Source: Candidatus Gastranaerophilales bacterium
GTDB taxonomy: Bacteria; Cyanobacteriota; Vampirovibrionia; Gastranaerophilales; Gastranaerophilaceae
Assembly: GCA_944323335.1 (NCBI GenBank)
Contig: CALUSB010000002.1
Coordinates: 17,742 to 81,741, forward strand
Direction: 5' to 3'
Length of the DNA: 64,000 nt
Position 1 is the stretch's first letter. The number at the start of each line of letters is the position of its first letter. The notes under the pieces are model-generated. The model was not told the DNA's origin. It saw only the letters and a list, made by a program, of their open reading frames with translations, and ran no database searches. This document shows, in pieces, positions 8,911 to 18,404 of this stretch. The position numbers and the translations under genes were made by a program.

Positions 8911-8938
8911 AAAAAACCGACTTTTATGTCGGTTTTTT
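8911..8938. terminator. Bidirectional Rho-independent terminator
   Basis: An 11-bp hairpin AAAAAACCGAC / GTCGGTTTTTT has a 6-nt loop, with T-runs on both strands. It ends the 8043 gene and, on the other strand, the hisF operon; the hisF stop codon overlaps its right end. Confidence 0.85.
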
Positions 8939-9701
8939 ATTGCATTTTTCTTGTTATGATACCGAATTTTTCTAAATCAGCTTTTAATGTCTTTATTGGC
9001 AATGTGTCAAAATGAAATATTGAAGCCGCAAGGGCTGCATCTACTTCGGTTTTTTCAAATACATCCCTAAAATGTTCGCTATTTGCACCTGCTCCGCCTG
9101 ATGCTATTGTCGGTATTTTGACGGCTTTGCTTGCAAGTTTATTCATTTCTATATCAAAACCTTTTTGTGTTCCGTCAAAATCCATTGACGTCAGAAGTAT
9201 TTCACCTGCACCTCTTTTTTCAACTTCTTTTGCCCAGTCAATAAGGTCAATTCCGGTATCTTTTTTTCCGGCGTTGATGTGTACTTTGTATTTGTCACCG
9301 ATTTTTTTTGCATCTATTGCTATTACAATACATTGTGAGCCAAAATAATTAACGCATTCATTAATAAGTTCGGGATTTTTTACGGCAGCAGAATTGATAG
9401 ATACCTTATCGGCTCCTGCTTGTAAAATAGCCTTTATATCTTCAACAGAGTTAATTCCGCCGCCAACAGTAAAAGGTATAAAAACATTTTTTGCAACACG
9501 CTCGACAAGTCCGACTATGGTTTTTCTTTTTTCATTTGTCGCTGTAATGTCTAAAAAAACAAGCTCGTCTGCCCCTTGTTGTGAGTACTTTTTTGCCAAC
9601 TCAACAGGGTCGCCTGCATATCTTAGGTTTTCAAAATTTATACCTTTGACCGTTTGCCCGTTTTTTACATCAAGGCATGGGATTATTCTTTTAGCTAGCA
9701 T
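8937..9701 (-). CDS. hisF: Imidazole glycerol phosphate synthase cyclase subunit
   Basis: 254 residues, a TIM barrel of the histidine pathway that uses ammonia from HisH to convert PRFAR to imidazole glycerol phosphate and AICAR. It has the start [14 protein letters not shown] with catalytic Asp, the FTVGGGIN phosphate loop, [17 protein letters not shown] with the second catalytic Asp, and TIASGGAG. hisH and the other his genes are not in this window, so the pathway genes are dispersed. Its ATG shares one base with the stop of the upstream GGDEF gene, an unexpected partner for a histidine enzyme. Confidence 0.95.
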   Translation of the reverse strand: MLAKRIIPCLDVKNGQTVKGINFENLRYAGDPVELAKKYSQQGADELVFLDITATNEKRKTIVGLVERVAKNVFIPFTVGGGINSVEDIKAILQAGADKVSINSAAVKNPELINECVNYFGSQCIVIAIDAKKIGDKYKVHINAGKKDTGIDLIDWAKEVEKRGAGEILLTSMDFDGTQKGFDIEMNKLASKAVKIPTIASGGAGANSEHFRDVFEKTEVDAALAASIFHFDTLPIKTLKADLEKFGIITRKMQ

Positions 9702-10579
9702 TAGTAGTCCAAATTCATTTTTGAAAATTCAACAATCTGGTTTTTGCCGTGCTTTTTAGCTGCATAGAGCGCATGTTCCGCGTATCTTATTATTGTATTT
9801 GAATTTTCTTCTACATTTTCTAAGAAGGGATATGACGAAATACCGCCCGAGATTGTAATCGGGTGTCTTTCTTCTTCATTTGCGGGAATAAATTCCATTT
9901 TTTCAATATCGCGTCTAAATCTTTCCGCAAAGATAAATGCATTATCCTCTGATGTGTTAGGCAGAATTAGTATAAATTCTTCATCGCCGTAGCGAGTTAG
10001 GATATCTTCCTTTCTTATAAGAGCTTCCAGCATTTGAGCGATTTTTTTAAGTAAAACATCGCCCCAGTCATAGCCATACATATCATTAACCGTTTTAAAG
10101 AAATCTATATCAAGAAGTAAGCAAGAAAGAGGCGTGCCGTACCTTTTTGCCCTTGAGATTTCAGCTTCCAGCCTGTGGTGCAGATATTTTCTGTTGTACA
10201 ATCCTGTAAGTTCATCTGTTACGGATTGTTTTTTAAGATTTATTCTGTATTTTGAAGTTTTAGCCAGTGCCTCAACCCTTGTGTTAAACTCTTTTTCATT
10301 TACGGGTCTTACAATAAAGTCATAAGAATCAGCCCTTACTGTTAAGTCTTGCGGTATTTCATCAACAACTATAAGCACCGATGTTTCAAATTTTGTAATT
10401 GCACATATGTCTTTTATATTGTTTAAGGGTGCATCCATAATAAGAACGCCCGGGTTAACTTCTCTATAGTTTTTAATTTCATCAAATTTAAATTCGCGAA
10501 TATTAAACTCATCATCCGCATTTACTATCATTTGTTTGTATTCGCTTGTGCCGTTTTGACTGTAGAAAATAATGTTCAT
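9701..10579 (-). CDS. Receiver-like plus GGDEF-domain regulator with variant GDEEF active site
   Basis: 292 residues. Residues 1-110 resemble a degenerate response-regulator receiver: an Asp at 49 (LIMDAP) could be the phospho-acceptor, but the usual Lys-Pro is Arg-Pro (91-92). Residues 118-285 are a diguanylate cyclase domain ([23 protein letters not shown]). The catalytic signature is GDEEF at 198-202 instead of GG(D/E)EF, confirmed in the DNA. The inhibitory I-site RxxD is intact (RKED, 189-192) at the normal five-residue distance. The protein may be a c-di-GMP sensor rather than a synthase, or weakly active. It sits between a secreted protein gene and hisF in one minus-strand transcript. 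Confidence 0.85.
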   Translation of the reverse strand: MNIIFYSQNGTSEYKQMIVNADDEFNIREFKFDEIKNYREVNPGVLIMDAPLNNIKDICAITKFETSVLIVVDEIPQDLTVRADSYDFIVRPVNEKEFNTRVEALAKTSKYRINLKKQSVTDELTGLYNRKYLHHRLEAEISRAKRYGTPLSCLLLDIDFFKTVNDMYGYDWGDVLLKKIAQMLEALIRKEDILTRYGDEEFILILPNTSEDNAFIFAERFRRDIEKMEFIPANEEERHPITISGGISSYPFLENVEENSNTIIRYAEHALYAAKKHGKNQIVEFSKMNLDY

Positions 10580-10580
10580 A

Positions 10581-11012
10581 TTAATATCCTTTATATGGTA
10601 CTTTCATAATAATGTCTTTGATTTTATATCTTTGAATTTCAATTTTTCCCGCAGGTGTATAAATTATTGCATTTAATCTATCTAAACTTTCTACCCTGCC
10701 CGATAATTCCATGATTTTTTTTGAGAAAAAATTTTTCTTATACATAACCGCATCGCCAAAGTACTCGTTATTAACTTCGCGTCTGTATGTCAGGTCTGAG
10801 CCGTTATCCCTTATGGATATCAACCCTGCATTAACCGCTTTTATTCTGCCGTTTGATTCGCCATAAGGAGTTATTACCGTGTCAGCATTGCACTGCAGAG
10901 TGCAAAGTAGCGACAAAATGGTGAATGTTATAGCAATTACAGATTTTCTGGCAAAAATTATCCTCATGGCAGATAGTATATCATATATTTTCTTCTTTAG
11001 AATTTTTTTCAT
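10581..11012 (-). CDS. Secreted protein of unknown function
   Basis: 143 residues from the first ATG. A second ATG at 10967 (MRIIFARKS...) gives a more typical Sec signal peptide, with a hydrophobic core and probable cleavage after CNA near residue 40 of the long form. Neither start has a clear ribosome site, so the choice is open. The mature part (~100 residues) is small and beta-rich: TVITPYGESNGRIKAV, then repeated short strands ending IQRYKIKDIIM. It looks like a small SH3/OB-type barrel; no family is recognised. It is the first gene of the unit running into the GGDEF regulator one base downstream. Confidence 0.6.
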   Translation of the reverse strand: MKKILKKKIYDILSAMRIIFARKSVIAITFTILSLLCTLQCNADTVITPYGESNGRIKAVNAGLISIRDNGSDLTYRREVNNEYFGDAVMYKKNFFSKKIMELSGRVESLDRLNAIIYTPAGKIEIQRYKIKDIIMKVPYKGY

Positions 11013-11080
11013 ATAAATATACTATGTTTTTTTGTTGAATATTGTCTAAACTGGTAATGTAGAGTTAGCGGAGTATTTCA

Positions 11081-12259
11081 TTGCCTGCACAGGTTAGAAA
11101 AGAGCAATATTATAATGCCACCTATGGAGATGTAAGAGTATATCCCCAAAGGCATAAATTACAGCAAAAGAAAAAGAAGAAAAAAAATCCTCTTTTATCT
11201 TTTGTAAGATTTATCTTTGCATCAGTTTTTCTATCTGTTTTTGCATATGTAGTTGTGCCAAGTTTATATAGCGAGTATTTTGAACCGCTTATTCTTAACC
11301 ACATCTTAAACCGTAACTTAAAGTTTGACGTGTCAGATATGGTTAACCCTCATTTGAACTACATAAATAACGCCGAGCTGTTTGGTCAAAATTTAATTGT
11401 TGAGCCAAGCAAGGTTTCATCTGAAGTAGTATCAATTGTTGTGGGAGGACAGCTTTCTACGACAGAAAAAATGCTTAATGATTTATTTGCAAAGTATCCA
11501 AAACTGCACCCGAGCGTATATGTTTGGGAATATTCAACTGCTAAAGAAGTAAATATTGACGCTGACAGGCCGACAAGTGCTGCAAGTATTATCAAATTAC
11601 CCATCTTATTTGAACTTTTCAGAAAAATTGACAGATCTGAGAAAGACGGCACCAACGAAACAGTTCTTTCTAAAAAACTTTTATATAATGATATAAATAA
11701 AACATCAGGTTCCGGTAAGTTACAATATATGCCGTTAAACAGATATCTGACAGTTGATTATCTTGCAAAAATTATGATAACTCAATCAGATAATTCTGCT
11801 ACAAACATGCTTATTGAAGAAGCAGGGGGCAAAGCTGCAATTAATTCTTCAATGAGGTCATTAGGAATGTCTGAAATTAAACTTCAAAACAGACTTCCGG
11901 ATTTAGAGGGTACAAATAAAATCACGGCTAAGCAAATTGCAACGCTTTTGTACAATATTGATAACCCGAGATTTTTGAGCCAAAAATCAAAAATTACAAT
12001 TAAAGAATATATGGCAAATGTTGAAAACAGAAGTCTTTTACAAGCAGGATTGCCCCCTGAGGCCATATTAATTCACAAAACAGGCGATATTGGTAAAATG
12101 CTCGGGGATGCAGGCATTGTTTATGCTCAAAACGGCAGAAAATATATCGTTGTTATCCTTGTTGAGCGCCCGCACAACGACTACAGTGCTCGTGATTTAA
12201 TTCAAGAAGCCTCAAGGTTAATATATAAAAACATAAATTCAGGAGTTGATATTTATTAG
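11081..12259 (+). CDS. Membrane-anchored class A beta-lactamase-like serine hydrolase
   Basis: 392 residues with a TTG start preceded by GGAG. A lysine-rich cytoplasmic stretch (27-36) leads to a single membrane anchor (about 41-62), then a periplasmic serine-hydrolase domain from about 130. The three penicillin-interacting motifs are present: SIIK (Ser169, Lys172), SDN (236-238) and HKTG (KTG 333-335). In the omega-loop region the sequence is NRLPDLEG, so the position of the deacylating Glu166 of class A beta-lactamases is Leu272. This suggests a murein peptidase, an esterase or a binding protein rather than an antibiotic-hydrolysing enzyme. It ends in a strong terminator. Confidence 0.8.
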   Translation: MPAQVRKEQYYNATYGDVRVYPQRHKLQQKKKKKKNPLLSFVRFIFASVFLSVFAYVVVPSLYSEYFEPLILNHILNRNLKFDVSDMVNPHLNYINNAELFGQNLIVEPSKVSSEVVSIVVGGQLSTTEKMLNDLFAKYPKLHPSVYVWEYSTAKEVNIDADRPTSAASIIKLPILFELFRKIDRSEKDGTNETVLSKKLLYNDINKTSGSGKLQYMPLNRYLTVDYLAKIMITQSDNSATNMLIEEAGGKAAINSSMRSLGMSEIKLQNRLPDLEGTNKITAKQIATLLYNIDNPRFLSQKSKITIKEYMANVENRSLLQAGLPPEAILIHKTGDIGKMLGDAGIVYAQNGRKYIVVILVERPHNDYSARDLIQEASRLIYKNINSGVDIY

Positions 12260-12264
12260 ATATT

Positions 12265-12292
12265 AAAAAAGCGGCTTTAAAAGCCGCTTTTT
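12265..12292. terminator. Bidirectional Rho-independent terminator
   Basis: The hairpin AAAAAGCGGCTTT / AAAGCCGCTTTTT has a very short loop and T-tracts on both strands. It lies between the convergent serine hydrolase gene and aspS and should stop both. Confidence 0.85.
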
Positions 12293-12293
12293 A

Positions 12294-14072
12294 TTAATGA
12301 ATTTTCGGTAAGTTTCTGAGTTTTATATGCAACTCTCTTAACTGTTCTTCTGAAACCTCAGACGGAGCTTGCGTCATAACGCATTTTGCTTGAGCGTTTT
12401 TAGGAAATGCTATTACGTCTCTGATTGAATTTGCTCTTACAAGAAGTGCTACAAGTCTGTCTAAGCCAAGAGCAATACCGCCGTGCGGAGGCGTGCCGTA
12501 TTTAAATGCATTAATCATAAACTCAAATTTGTTTTGAATTTCTTCTTCGCTTAAACCAAGCGCCTTGAATGCTTTTTTTTGAATTTCGGGGTCATGGATT
12601 CTTATTGAACCGCCGCCTAGCTCGTTGCCGTTATATACAACGTCATATGCTATTGATTTTACGTTTGCTTTGTCTGTTTCAAGCTTGTCTAAATCTTCGT
12701 AAGCAGGCATTGTAAACGGGTGGTGAACACTTACATAACGGTCTTCTTCCGCTGAGTATTCAAATAGAGGAAAATCAACAACCCAAAGCAGGTCATGTTG
12801 AGATTTGTCAATCATACCGAGTCTTTCGCCAAAGTATAATCTAAATCTTCCAAGTACATCAAATACTACTTTATGAGCATCGGCAACAAAGAATACAATG
12901 TCACCTTTTTGAGCATCAGCTCTTTTTTGAATTTCGTCAATTTGTTCTTGAGTTAAGAATTTAAACACAGGAGATTTTACAGTGCCGTCCTCCATGTAGG
13001 TAATCCAAGCAAGACCTTTAGCACCGTATGAAATAGCAAGATTTCTGACATCATCCATTTCTTTTCTTGAATAGCCCGCAATTCCAGGGATTTTTATGGC
13101 TCTTACCGTGCCGCCTTTTTCAACTACGGACTTGAATGCCTCAAAAGTAGAAGCTGCCATGATGTCTGATACATCAAAAAGCTCAAGTCCAAAACGAGTA
13201 TCTGGCTTATCTGAGCCGTATTTTTCCATTGCTTCTTTCCAAGTTAATCTTTTAAATGGTGCACTGACTTCAACGCCTGCTGCTTTAAAAGCATCAACAA
13301 TAAGCCCTTCAGCCATTTTTATAACGTCGTCTTGTTTTACAAAGCTCATTTCAATATCAACCTGTGTAAATTCAGGTTGTCTGTCTGCTCTTAGGTCTTC
13401 ATCCCTAAAACAGCGAGCTATTTGGTAGTATTTTTCAATACCGCCGACCATAAGAAGTTGCTTGAAAATCTGAGGTGATTGAGGAAGTGCGTAAAACTTG
13501 CCGTCATGGACTCTGCTTGGTACAAGATAGTCGCGAGCACCCTCAGGAGTTGCTTTTGTAAGGTTTGGTGTTTCAACTTCCAAGAAATCTTCTTTGTTCA
13601 AATAGTTTCTGATTGCAGCCACGATTTTGTGTCTTAATGTAAGATTTGAGAGCATTTTTTCGCGTCTGATGTCCAGATAACGATATTTTAGGCGAACTTC
13701 TTCGGATACATCTTCATCATCAAGCACAAAAGGAAGTGCGATTGATTTTGATAAAATTTCTATATTATCAGGGTACATTTCAATTGTACCTGTTTTAAGT
13801 TTTTCATTGATTGTATCATCAGGTCTTTTTGAAATTTTACCCGTAACTTGAATTACAAATTCGCTCCTTAACTGTTGGAATTTTTCATAGACCTGCGGGT
13901 TAATTTTGGGGTCTGCTACAACTTGAAAAAGACCGCTTCTGTCGCGGACTTCAACAAAGATAATACCGCCCAAGTCACGAACGGTTGAGACCCAGCCTGC
14001 CAGCATACAGTCTTTGCCTATGTAGTCTTCGTTTATTTGTGTGCAATTTTGTTTTTTGTAAGACAATTCCAT
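12294..14072 (-). CDS. aspS: Aspartyl-tRNA synthetase
   Basis: 592 residues, the length of the bacterial-type enzyme. An N-terminal OB-fold anticodon-binding domain (about 1-110, with VRDLGGIIFVEVRDRSG) precedes the class II catalytic core. The core has motif 2 around CFRDEDLRADRQPEFTQVD, the bacterial GAD insertion (about 290-420) and motif 3 GGIALGLDRLVALL. I cannot tell by eye whether it is discriminating or also charges tRNA-Asn. It is a single-gene unit divergent from metK. Confidence 0.97.
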   Translation of the reverse strand: MELSYKKQNCTQINEDYIGKDCMLAGWVSTVRDLGGIIFVEVRDRSGLFQVVADPKINPQVYEKFQQLRSEFVIQVTGKISKRPDDTINEKLKTGTIEMYPDNIEILSKSIALPFVLDDEDVSEEVRLKYRYLDIRREKMLSNLTLRHKIVAAIRNYLNKEDFLEVETPNLTKATPEGARDYLVPSRVHDGKFYALPQSPQIFKQLLMVGGIEKYYQIARCFRDEDLRADRQPEFTQVDIEMSFVKQDDVIKMAEGLIVDAFKAAGVEVSAPFKRLTWKEAMEKYGSDKPDTRFGLELFDVSDIMAASTFEAFKSVVEKGGTVRAIKIPGIAGYSRKEMDDVRNLAISYGAKGLAWITYMEDGTVKSPVFKFLTQEQIDEIQKRADAQKGDIVFFVADAHKVVFDVLGRFRLYFGERLGMIDKSQHDLLWVVDFPLFEYSAEEDRYVSVHHPFTMPAYEDLDKLETDKANVKSIAYDVVYNGNELGGGSIRIHDPEIQKKAFKALGLSEEEIQNKFEFMINAFKYGTPPHGGIALGLDRLVALLVRANSIRDVIAFPKNAQAKCVMTQAPSEVSEEQLRELHIKLRNLPKIH

Positions 14073-14128
14073 ACTTTTAAATCCTCTTAAATTCTCTTTA
14101 TAAAGTAATTATAGAATAAAAATATTAT

Positions 14129-14156
14129 TTGACCACGATTTTTTTTAAGTTACACT
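14129..14156 (+). promoter_or_regulatory. Putative sigma-70 promoter of metK
   Basis: TTGACC (14129-14134) and TACACT (14151-14156) are spaced 16 bp. A 35-nt leader with the ribosome site GGAG precedes the metK ATG at 14191. The leader is too short for a SAM riboswitch. Confidence 0.5.
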
Positions 14157-14190
14157 GGTATTGTTATTATTTTAATTGGAGTGAGTATTA

Positions 14191-15456
14191 ATGGCATTAA
14201 AGAACTTTTTATTTACATCCGAATCTGTAACGGAAGGTCACCCCGATAAAGTATGTGACCAGATTTCTGATGCTATTTTGGATGAATTTTTAACCAAAGA
14301 CCCTAAATCAAGAGTTGCTGCTGAAACTACAGTTACAACCGGTATGGCTCTTGTATGCGGTGAAATTACTTCTAACTGCTATGTTGATATCCCATCAGTC
14401 GTTAGAAACACTATTAAATCTATCGGCTATAACGGCGAAGAAGGCGGCGGTTTTGACTATAAAACATGTGCCGTACTAACAAGTATTGATGAGCAATCAA
14501 GTGATATTGCAGGCGGTGTTAATAAGGCTCTTGAAACAAGAAGTGATAATGCTGATACTTCAAAAGACGAAACTCTTGATATCGGTGCAGGCGATCAGGG
14601 TATTATGTTTGGTTACGCTTGTGATGAGACTCCGGAGCTAATGCCACTGCCTATATCTTTGGCACACAGACTTGCTTTTCAACTTTCTAAAGTCAGAAAA
14701 GACCGTGCGGTAAGCTACTTAAGACCTGACGGTAAATCTCAAGTAACTGTAGAGTACAAAGACGGTAAACCATTTAGAATCGACACTATTGTTATTTCAA
14801 CTCAACATGACCCTGAAATTAACGGTGTTAGTGATAACCAAAAAATTCAACAAATTATCCGCGAAGATATGATTAAATATGTTATTGAACCTGTTTTTGC
14901 AAACGATGCAATAAAACCTGATTCAACTACAAAATATTTAATTAACCCCTCAGGAAGATTCGTAATAGGCGGCCCTCAGGGTGATGCCGGTCTTACAGGC
15001 AGAAAAATTATCGTTGACACATACGGCGGTTATGCTCGTCATGGCGGTGGCGCATTCTCAGGTAAAGACCCGACTAAAGTTGACCGCTCAGCAGCTTATG
15101 CTGCCCGCTGGGTTGCAAAAAATATTGTTGCAGCAGGCTTGGCACAAAAATGTGAAGTTGAACTTGCTTATGCTATTGGTGTTAGCCGTCCTGTTTCAGT
15201 CTTGGTAGATACTTTTGATACAGGTAAAATTGATGATGAATGCTTGGCAAAACTTGTTGAAAAGAACTTCGACCTCCGTCCTGCGGCAATCATCAAGGAA
15301 TTCGACTTAAGAAATCTGCCTGCTAAGAACGGCGGAAAATTCTACCAAAGACTTGCCGCATACGGTCATATCGGCAGAGTTGATTTTGAAGTACCTTGGG
15401 AAGATACTTCAATGGCTGCAAAACTTAAAGAACAAGCGCTTGCTTGTACTAAGTAG
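14191..15456 (+). CDS. metK: S-adenosylmethionine synthetase
   Basis: 421 residues, slightly longer than the common 385-400. It forms SAM from methionine and ATP in the cytoplasm. All family blocks are present: [31 protein letters not shown] (signature 1) and [19 protein letters not shown] (signature 2), plus [15 protein letters not shown]. The ATG at 14191 has GGAG seven bases upstream. A strong terminator follows at 15471. It is a stand-alone unit. Confidence 0.98.
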   Translation: MALKNFLFTSESVTEGHPDKVCDQISDAILDEFLTKDPKSRVAAETTVTTGMALVCGEITSNCYVDIPSVVRNTIKSIGYNGEEGGGFDYKTCAVLTSIDEQSSDIAGGVNKALETRSDNADTSKDETLDIGAGDQGIMFGYACDETPELMPLPISLAHRLAFQLSKVRKDRAVSYLRPDGKSQVTVEYKDGKPFRIDTIVISTQHDPEINGVSDNQKIQQIIREDMIKYVIEPVFANDAIKPDSTTKYLINPSGRFVIGGPQGDAGLTGRKIIVDTYGGYARHGGGAFSGKDPTKVDRSAAYAARWVAKNIVAAGLAQKCEVELAYAIGVSRPVSVLVDTFDTGKIDDECLAKLVEKNFDLRPAAIIKEFDLRNLPAKNGGKFYQRLAAYGHIGRVDFEVPWEDTSMAAKLKEQALACTK

Positions 15457-15470
15457 TTTATAAATTTTAT

Positions 15471-15499
15471 ACGGCGGTACATTTGTGCCGCCGTTTTTT
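15471..15499 (+). terminator. Rho-independent terminator of metK
   Basis: ACGGCGGTAC / GTGCCGCCGT form a 10-bp GC-rich stem (one G-T pair) with an ATTT loop and a run of seven T. It lies just upstream of the next gene's ATG at 15506, so that gene must use read-through or its own promoter. Confidence 0.85.
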
Positions 15500-15505
15500 A
15501 GTATT

Positions 15506-16015
15506 ATGAATGAAAATATTTTCTCAATTTCCGATATTTTAAACGATGGACTTTTTGGTTCAAATAAAAGCTCTGCAATAAAATATTCGACCATTTTTTC
15601 TTTTTGGGGACAAATTGCGGGTAAGAAATTTTTAAAAACTACAAAACCCTATCAAATTAAAGGTTCTAAGATGTATGTCACCTGCGAGAATTCTTTTGTT
15701 GTGCAGGAAATGATAATGTATAAGAAAATTCTTCTTGATAAACTTAAACCTTATTGTGAGCCCCTTGGGGTGAATATTGCAGATATTGTTTTTGACTATA
15801 AAAACTGGAATAGCTTTAGCAAAGAAGATATTGTTAATGATTTTCCTAATTTTTACTCAGATGAGGAATTATCTGAAGTTGAGTATAACTGTTCAGATTT
15901 TAGCGGTGTTTTTATGAATATTGATAACAGTTCTTATCTTACGCAAGAGCAGAAAGAAAAGTTTAAAAATAAAATAATTAAACTGCAAAAGGCAAAAAAC
16001 CTCAGATTTTCTTAA
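15506..16015 (+). CDS. DUF721/DciA-like protein
   Basis: 169 residues from the ATG at 15506. A GTG seven codons earlier lies inside the metK terminator stem and is unlikely to be used. Residues ~20-95 match the DUF721 pattern: a Trp-Gly-x-Ile-Ala-Gly segment (FWGQIAGKKF), then a beta-strand pair with MYVTCENSFVVQEM, then a long helix of Lys/Leu character. DciA proteins of this domain load the replicative helicase DnaB where DnaC/DnaI are absent, as in cyanobacteria. The C-terminal ~70 residues are acidic and of unknown function. The role as helicase loader is an inference from the family. Confidence 0.65.
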   Translation: MNENIFSISDILNDGLFGSNKSSAIKYSTIFSFWGQIAGKKFLKTTKPYQIKGSKMYVTCENSFVVQEMIMYKKILLDKLKPYCEPLGVNIADIVFDYKNWNSFSKEDIVNDFPNFYSDEELSEVEYNCSDFSGVFMNIDNSSYLTQEQKEKFKNKIIKLQKAKNLRFS

Positions 16016-16081
16016 TTTCCTTGTAATCTTTTTAAAAAAAATATAAAATATATTTGTGAATTAGCTAATTTTAGGGTTTTT

Positions 16082-16351
16082 ATGAGCGATAGCGAAAAAA
16101 AAGTTGTTTCAATAGGTTCAAAAGCAAAGAAAAACGCAGAAAAAAAAGAAAATGAAGTCCAAAGAGAGCTTGAGTATTGTAGTTTTTGCGGCAGGCCAAA
16201 TACCATGGTGCCAAAACTTGTTAAGGGCCCCGGGGTAAATATATGCTCCGAGTGCACTCTTATCGCTGTTCAGTACCTAATTTTGCAAGACGGTGCACTA
16301 TCTGCAGAAGCGCAGAGAATTATTGATATGCTCTGGGGTACTAAAAGATGA
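16082..16351 (+). CDS. Free-standing ClpX-type C4 zinc-finger protein
   Basis: 89 residues. A charged Lys/Glu-rich N-terminal ~28 residues is followed by a ClpX N-domain-like C4 zinc finger. Its cysteines are C33, C36, C55 and C58 (CSFCGRP ... CSEC), with the conserved PxLVxGPGVxIC spacing between the pairs. In ClpX this domain dimerises and binds substrates or adaptors (such as SspB or UmuD). Here no AAA+ module follows: the stop overlaps the next start by four bases. It could be an adaptor or decoy for ClpX, but the sequence alone does not show a partner. It is the first gene of the zinc finger-16348-ruvX-DUF1292 unit. Confidence 0.8.
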   Translation: MSDSEKKVVSIGSKAKKNAEKKENEVQRELEYCSFCGRPNTMVPKLVKGPGVNICSECTLIAVQYLILQDGALSAEAQRIIDMLWGTKR

Positions 16352-17985
16352 GCGCTGACTCAAAAGTGTCAAAAATTCAAATACGTGCACAGGTTCTGCA
16401 GAATATTTTGAGATACAAAAATTGTTCTATGCCTTCTGATTTTGATGTTGAAAGTACAATTTCAGAGCTTAATAAAATTGAAGATAAAGAGTTTGTTATC
16501 CAGCTTTTGCTAAAGGAAATTTCGGGTTCAGGTGCTACTTATGATAATATTTTGTGTCTGATTTTGTATAATATTGCACCAAATGATATATTATCAAAAG
16601 AAATTTTCTCACTGCTTTCAAATCCTAATGTCTCAGATACAAAAAAACTGTTTTTAATTAATATTCTTCGCGAGCAGGGGCAGGGGATAGATTATAATTT
16701 TATTCAATCTTGTGTTGATAATCCGGATGAAGCTATTGATAATGAGACAAAAAAATTCTTGGAAGAGGCAAAATTAAGCCCTGAAACTTTGATTGATTTT
16801 TATGATTTTTATTTTACTGTAGGCACAAGTGACAGGGATTTACTTCTTGAATCCATAATAAATGACTATTCAGGGGATAACCTTGCAAATCTTTTATCTC
16901 CTTTTGCTTATTTTTATCCCGAGGTTTGCATAAATAAAAAAATCTTAGATGCGCTCTGTGAGTCTAAATCTTACTTTGCATACCCTGCACTTGATTTTTG
17001 CTCAAAAAATTGTGCTGATATTGAGCTTAAACAATATGCAAAAAAACTGCTTAAAAAGTTGAACTTTTCAGGTTTAAAAGGGGATAAGAGTGCGGCACAG
17101 ATTTATTCGCAGCTTTTTGAAAACTCTGTTCCGTATGGTTTTTGGTACTCTATAGCTGATGGAAATTCAAATATATCTTGTGTTTTTGCAAGAAAAAGAG
17201 ATAATGGCACAATACAGACATTTTTTAGCGTTTTTAATCTTGAATACGGCCCTGTGAGTACTTTTGGATTTAATGAAATATCAAAAGAAGATTTTGACGT
17301 GGTGCTTTTAAGGTTTTTTAAATCGTCATTACACGCACGCTTAAATCTTTCCGAGGGTAAGGCTATATTTGACGCTTTAGCAAATCGCGGCTGGAAGAGC
17401 GGGTATAAAATCCCATACGAATTTGTCTGTTGGAGGCTGTTAACATATGACATTGAGCCTGATAATATGACGTTTGGCGATATTATAAATTCCCAATCGT
17501 CACAAAAGACAATAAATAAAAATCTTGTTTATAAAATACTGAACTCTGACCTTTTTTCAAGCTGGTTTTTTGAATATTCGGATTTGCCGGAATTTGATAA
17601 GTTGATTGATAATATTGAACAAAACAGTATTTTAGACATTTCAGAAATAGAAACACTTGCTAAAAGTGTTTCAAGTGAGCTTATAGCCAATGTTGAGTTT
17701 AAAGAGAAATTCATTGAAAAAATTAAATTTCAATCCTATATTTTGAAAAATACTGATATGGACTCAACCTCAAGGACCTTTTTGGCTCTTGTAGGCTCTG
17801 ATGAACTGCTTGAAGAGGTTTTAAATTTTATTATCAAAAAAAGCGTATATGTTTATTTTCTAAACAAAAGCAGTTGTGATACTTTAGATAGCAAGGTAAA
17901 TATTTTTTCTGCCGTAAAAAAGACAGAAAAAGATTGTGATTTTTCAAAAAAAGTTGTTTGCTTAATTGAGGAAAAATGGACTTAA
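16348..17985 (+). CDS. Large helical-repeat protein, function unknown
   Basis: 545 residues, no signal peptide and no membrane span. The first ~230 residues are short paired helices typical of HEAT/ARM-like solenoids. Residues ~255-370 form a different, beta-containing region (GFWYSIADGNSNISCVFARK ... TIQTFFSVFNLEYGP), which may be a small globular domain. The rest is again helical. I recognise no catalytic motif. Start overlaps the zinc-finger gene by 4 nt (ATGA) and the end overlaps ruvX by 10 nt, so the three are translated together. It could be a scaffold working with the ClpX-like finger. Confidence 0.6.
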   Translation: MSADSKVSKIQIRAQVLQNILRYKNCSMPSDFDVESTISELNKIEDKEFVIQLLLKEISGSGATYDNILCLILYNIAPNDILSKEIFSLLSNPNVSDTKKLFLINILREQGQGIDYNFIQSCVDNPDEAIDNETKKFLEEAKLSPETLIDFYDFYFTVGTSDRDLLLESIINDYSGDNLANLLSPFAYFYPEVCINKKILDALCESKSYFAYPALDFCSKNCADIELKQYAKKLLKKLNFSGLKGDKSAAQIYSQLFENSVPYGFWYSIADGNSNISCVFARKRDNGTIQTFFSVFNLEYGPVSTFGFNEISKEDFDVVLLRFFKSSLHARLNLSEGKAIFDALANRGWKSGYKIPYEFVCWRLLTYDIEPDNMTFGDIINSQSSQKTINKNLVYKILNSDLFSSWFFEYSDLPEFDKLIDNIEQNSILDISEIETLAKSVSSELIANVEFKEKFIEKIKFQSYILKNTDMDSTSRTFLALVGSDELLEEVLNFIIKKSVYVYFLNKSSCDTLDSKVNIFSAVKKTEKDCDFSKKVVCLIEEKWT

Positions 17986-18404
17986 AAGAGAGAATTTTAG
18001 GACTGGATATTGGTACAAAAAGAATAGGTGTTGCAGTTTGTGACCCTATGTGGATAATAAGCTCTGAAGTCGGTTTAATTGAGAGAAAGAGCGGGGTGGA
18101 TGGTGACCGACTGGCGCTTTTAGAGATTGAAAAATTGTGCGAAAAATATAATACAAAGACAATTCTAATAGGCGTTCCCTATAATATGGACGGCTCTTTG
18201 GGCTTTCAGGCGCAAAATTGCATAGACTTTATTAAACCGCTTGATGGAAAATATAAAATCCTATATCATGACGAAAGACTTTCTTCTTTTGAAGCCGAAG
18301 AAATTTTGAAAAAAGAAGGTAAAAAATACACAAAAAATAAAGGCTTGGTGGATATCAAAAGTGCCTGTCTAATATTACAAGACTACATAAACGAAAAGAG
18401 ATGA
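17976..18404 (+). CDS. ruvX: RuvX/YqgF-type Holliday junction resolvase-like nuclease
   Basis: 142 residues, the usual length. RNase H-like fold proteins of this family act in pre-16S rRNA 5' processing and have been proposed as junction resolvases. Visible motifs are LGLDIGTKRIGVAV with catalytic Asp, IGVPYNMDGS, YHDERLSSFEAEEIL with catalytic acids, and the C-terminal VDIKSACLILQDYI. Its 3' end overlaps the DUF1292 gene by four bases; the ruvX-DUF1292 pair also occurs in Firmicutes. Confidence 0.93.
   Translation: MDLKERILGLDIGTKRIGVAVCDPMWIISSEVGLIERKSGVDGDRLALLEIEKLCEKYNTKTILIGVPYNMDGSLGFQAQNCIDFIKPLDGKYKILYHDERLSSFEAEEILKKEGKKYTKNKGLVDIKSACLILQDYINEKR

Noticed and set aside
14073..14190. 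SAM riboswitch before metK
   Set aside because: The predicted leader is about 30 nt with no conserved aptamer elements; a simple promoter and ribosome site explain the region.
15485..15505. GTG start for the DciA-like gene
   Set aside because: It is inside the metK terminator hairpin; the ATG at 15506 fits the domain better.
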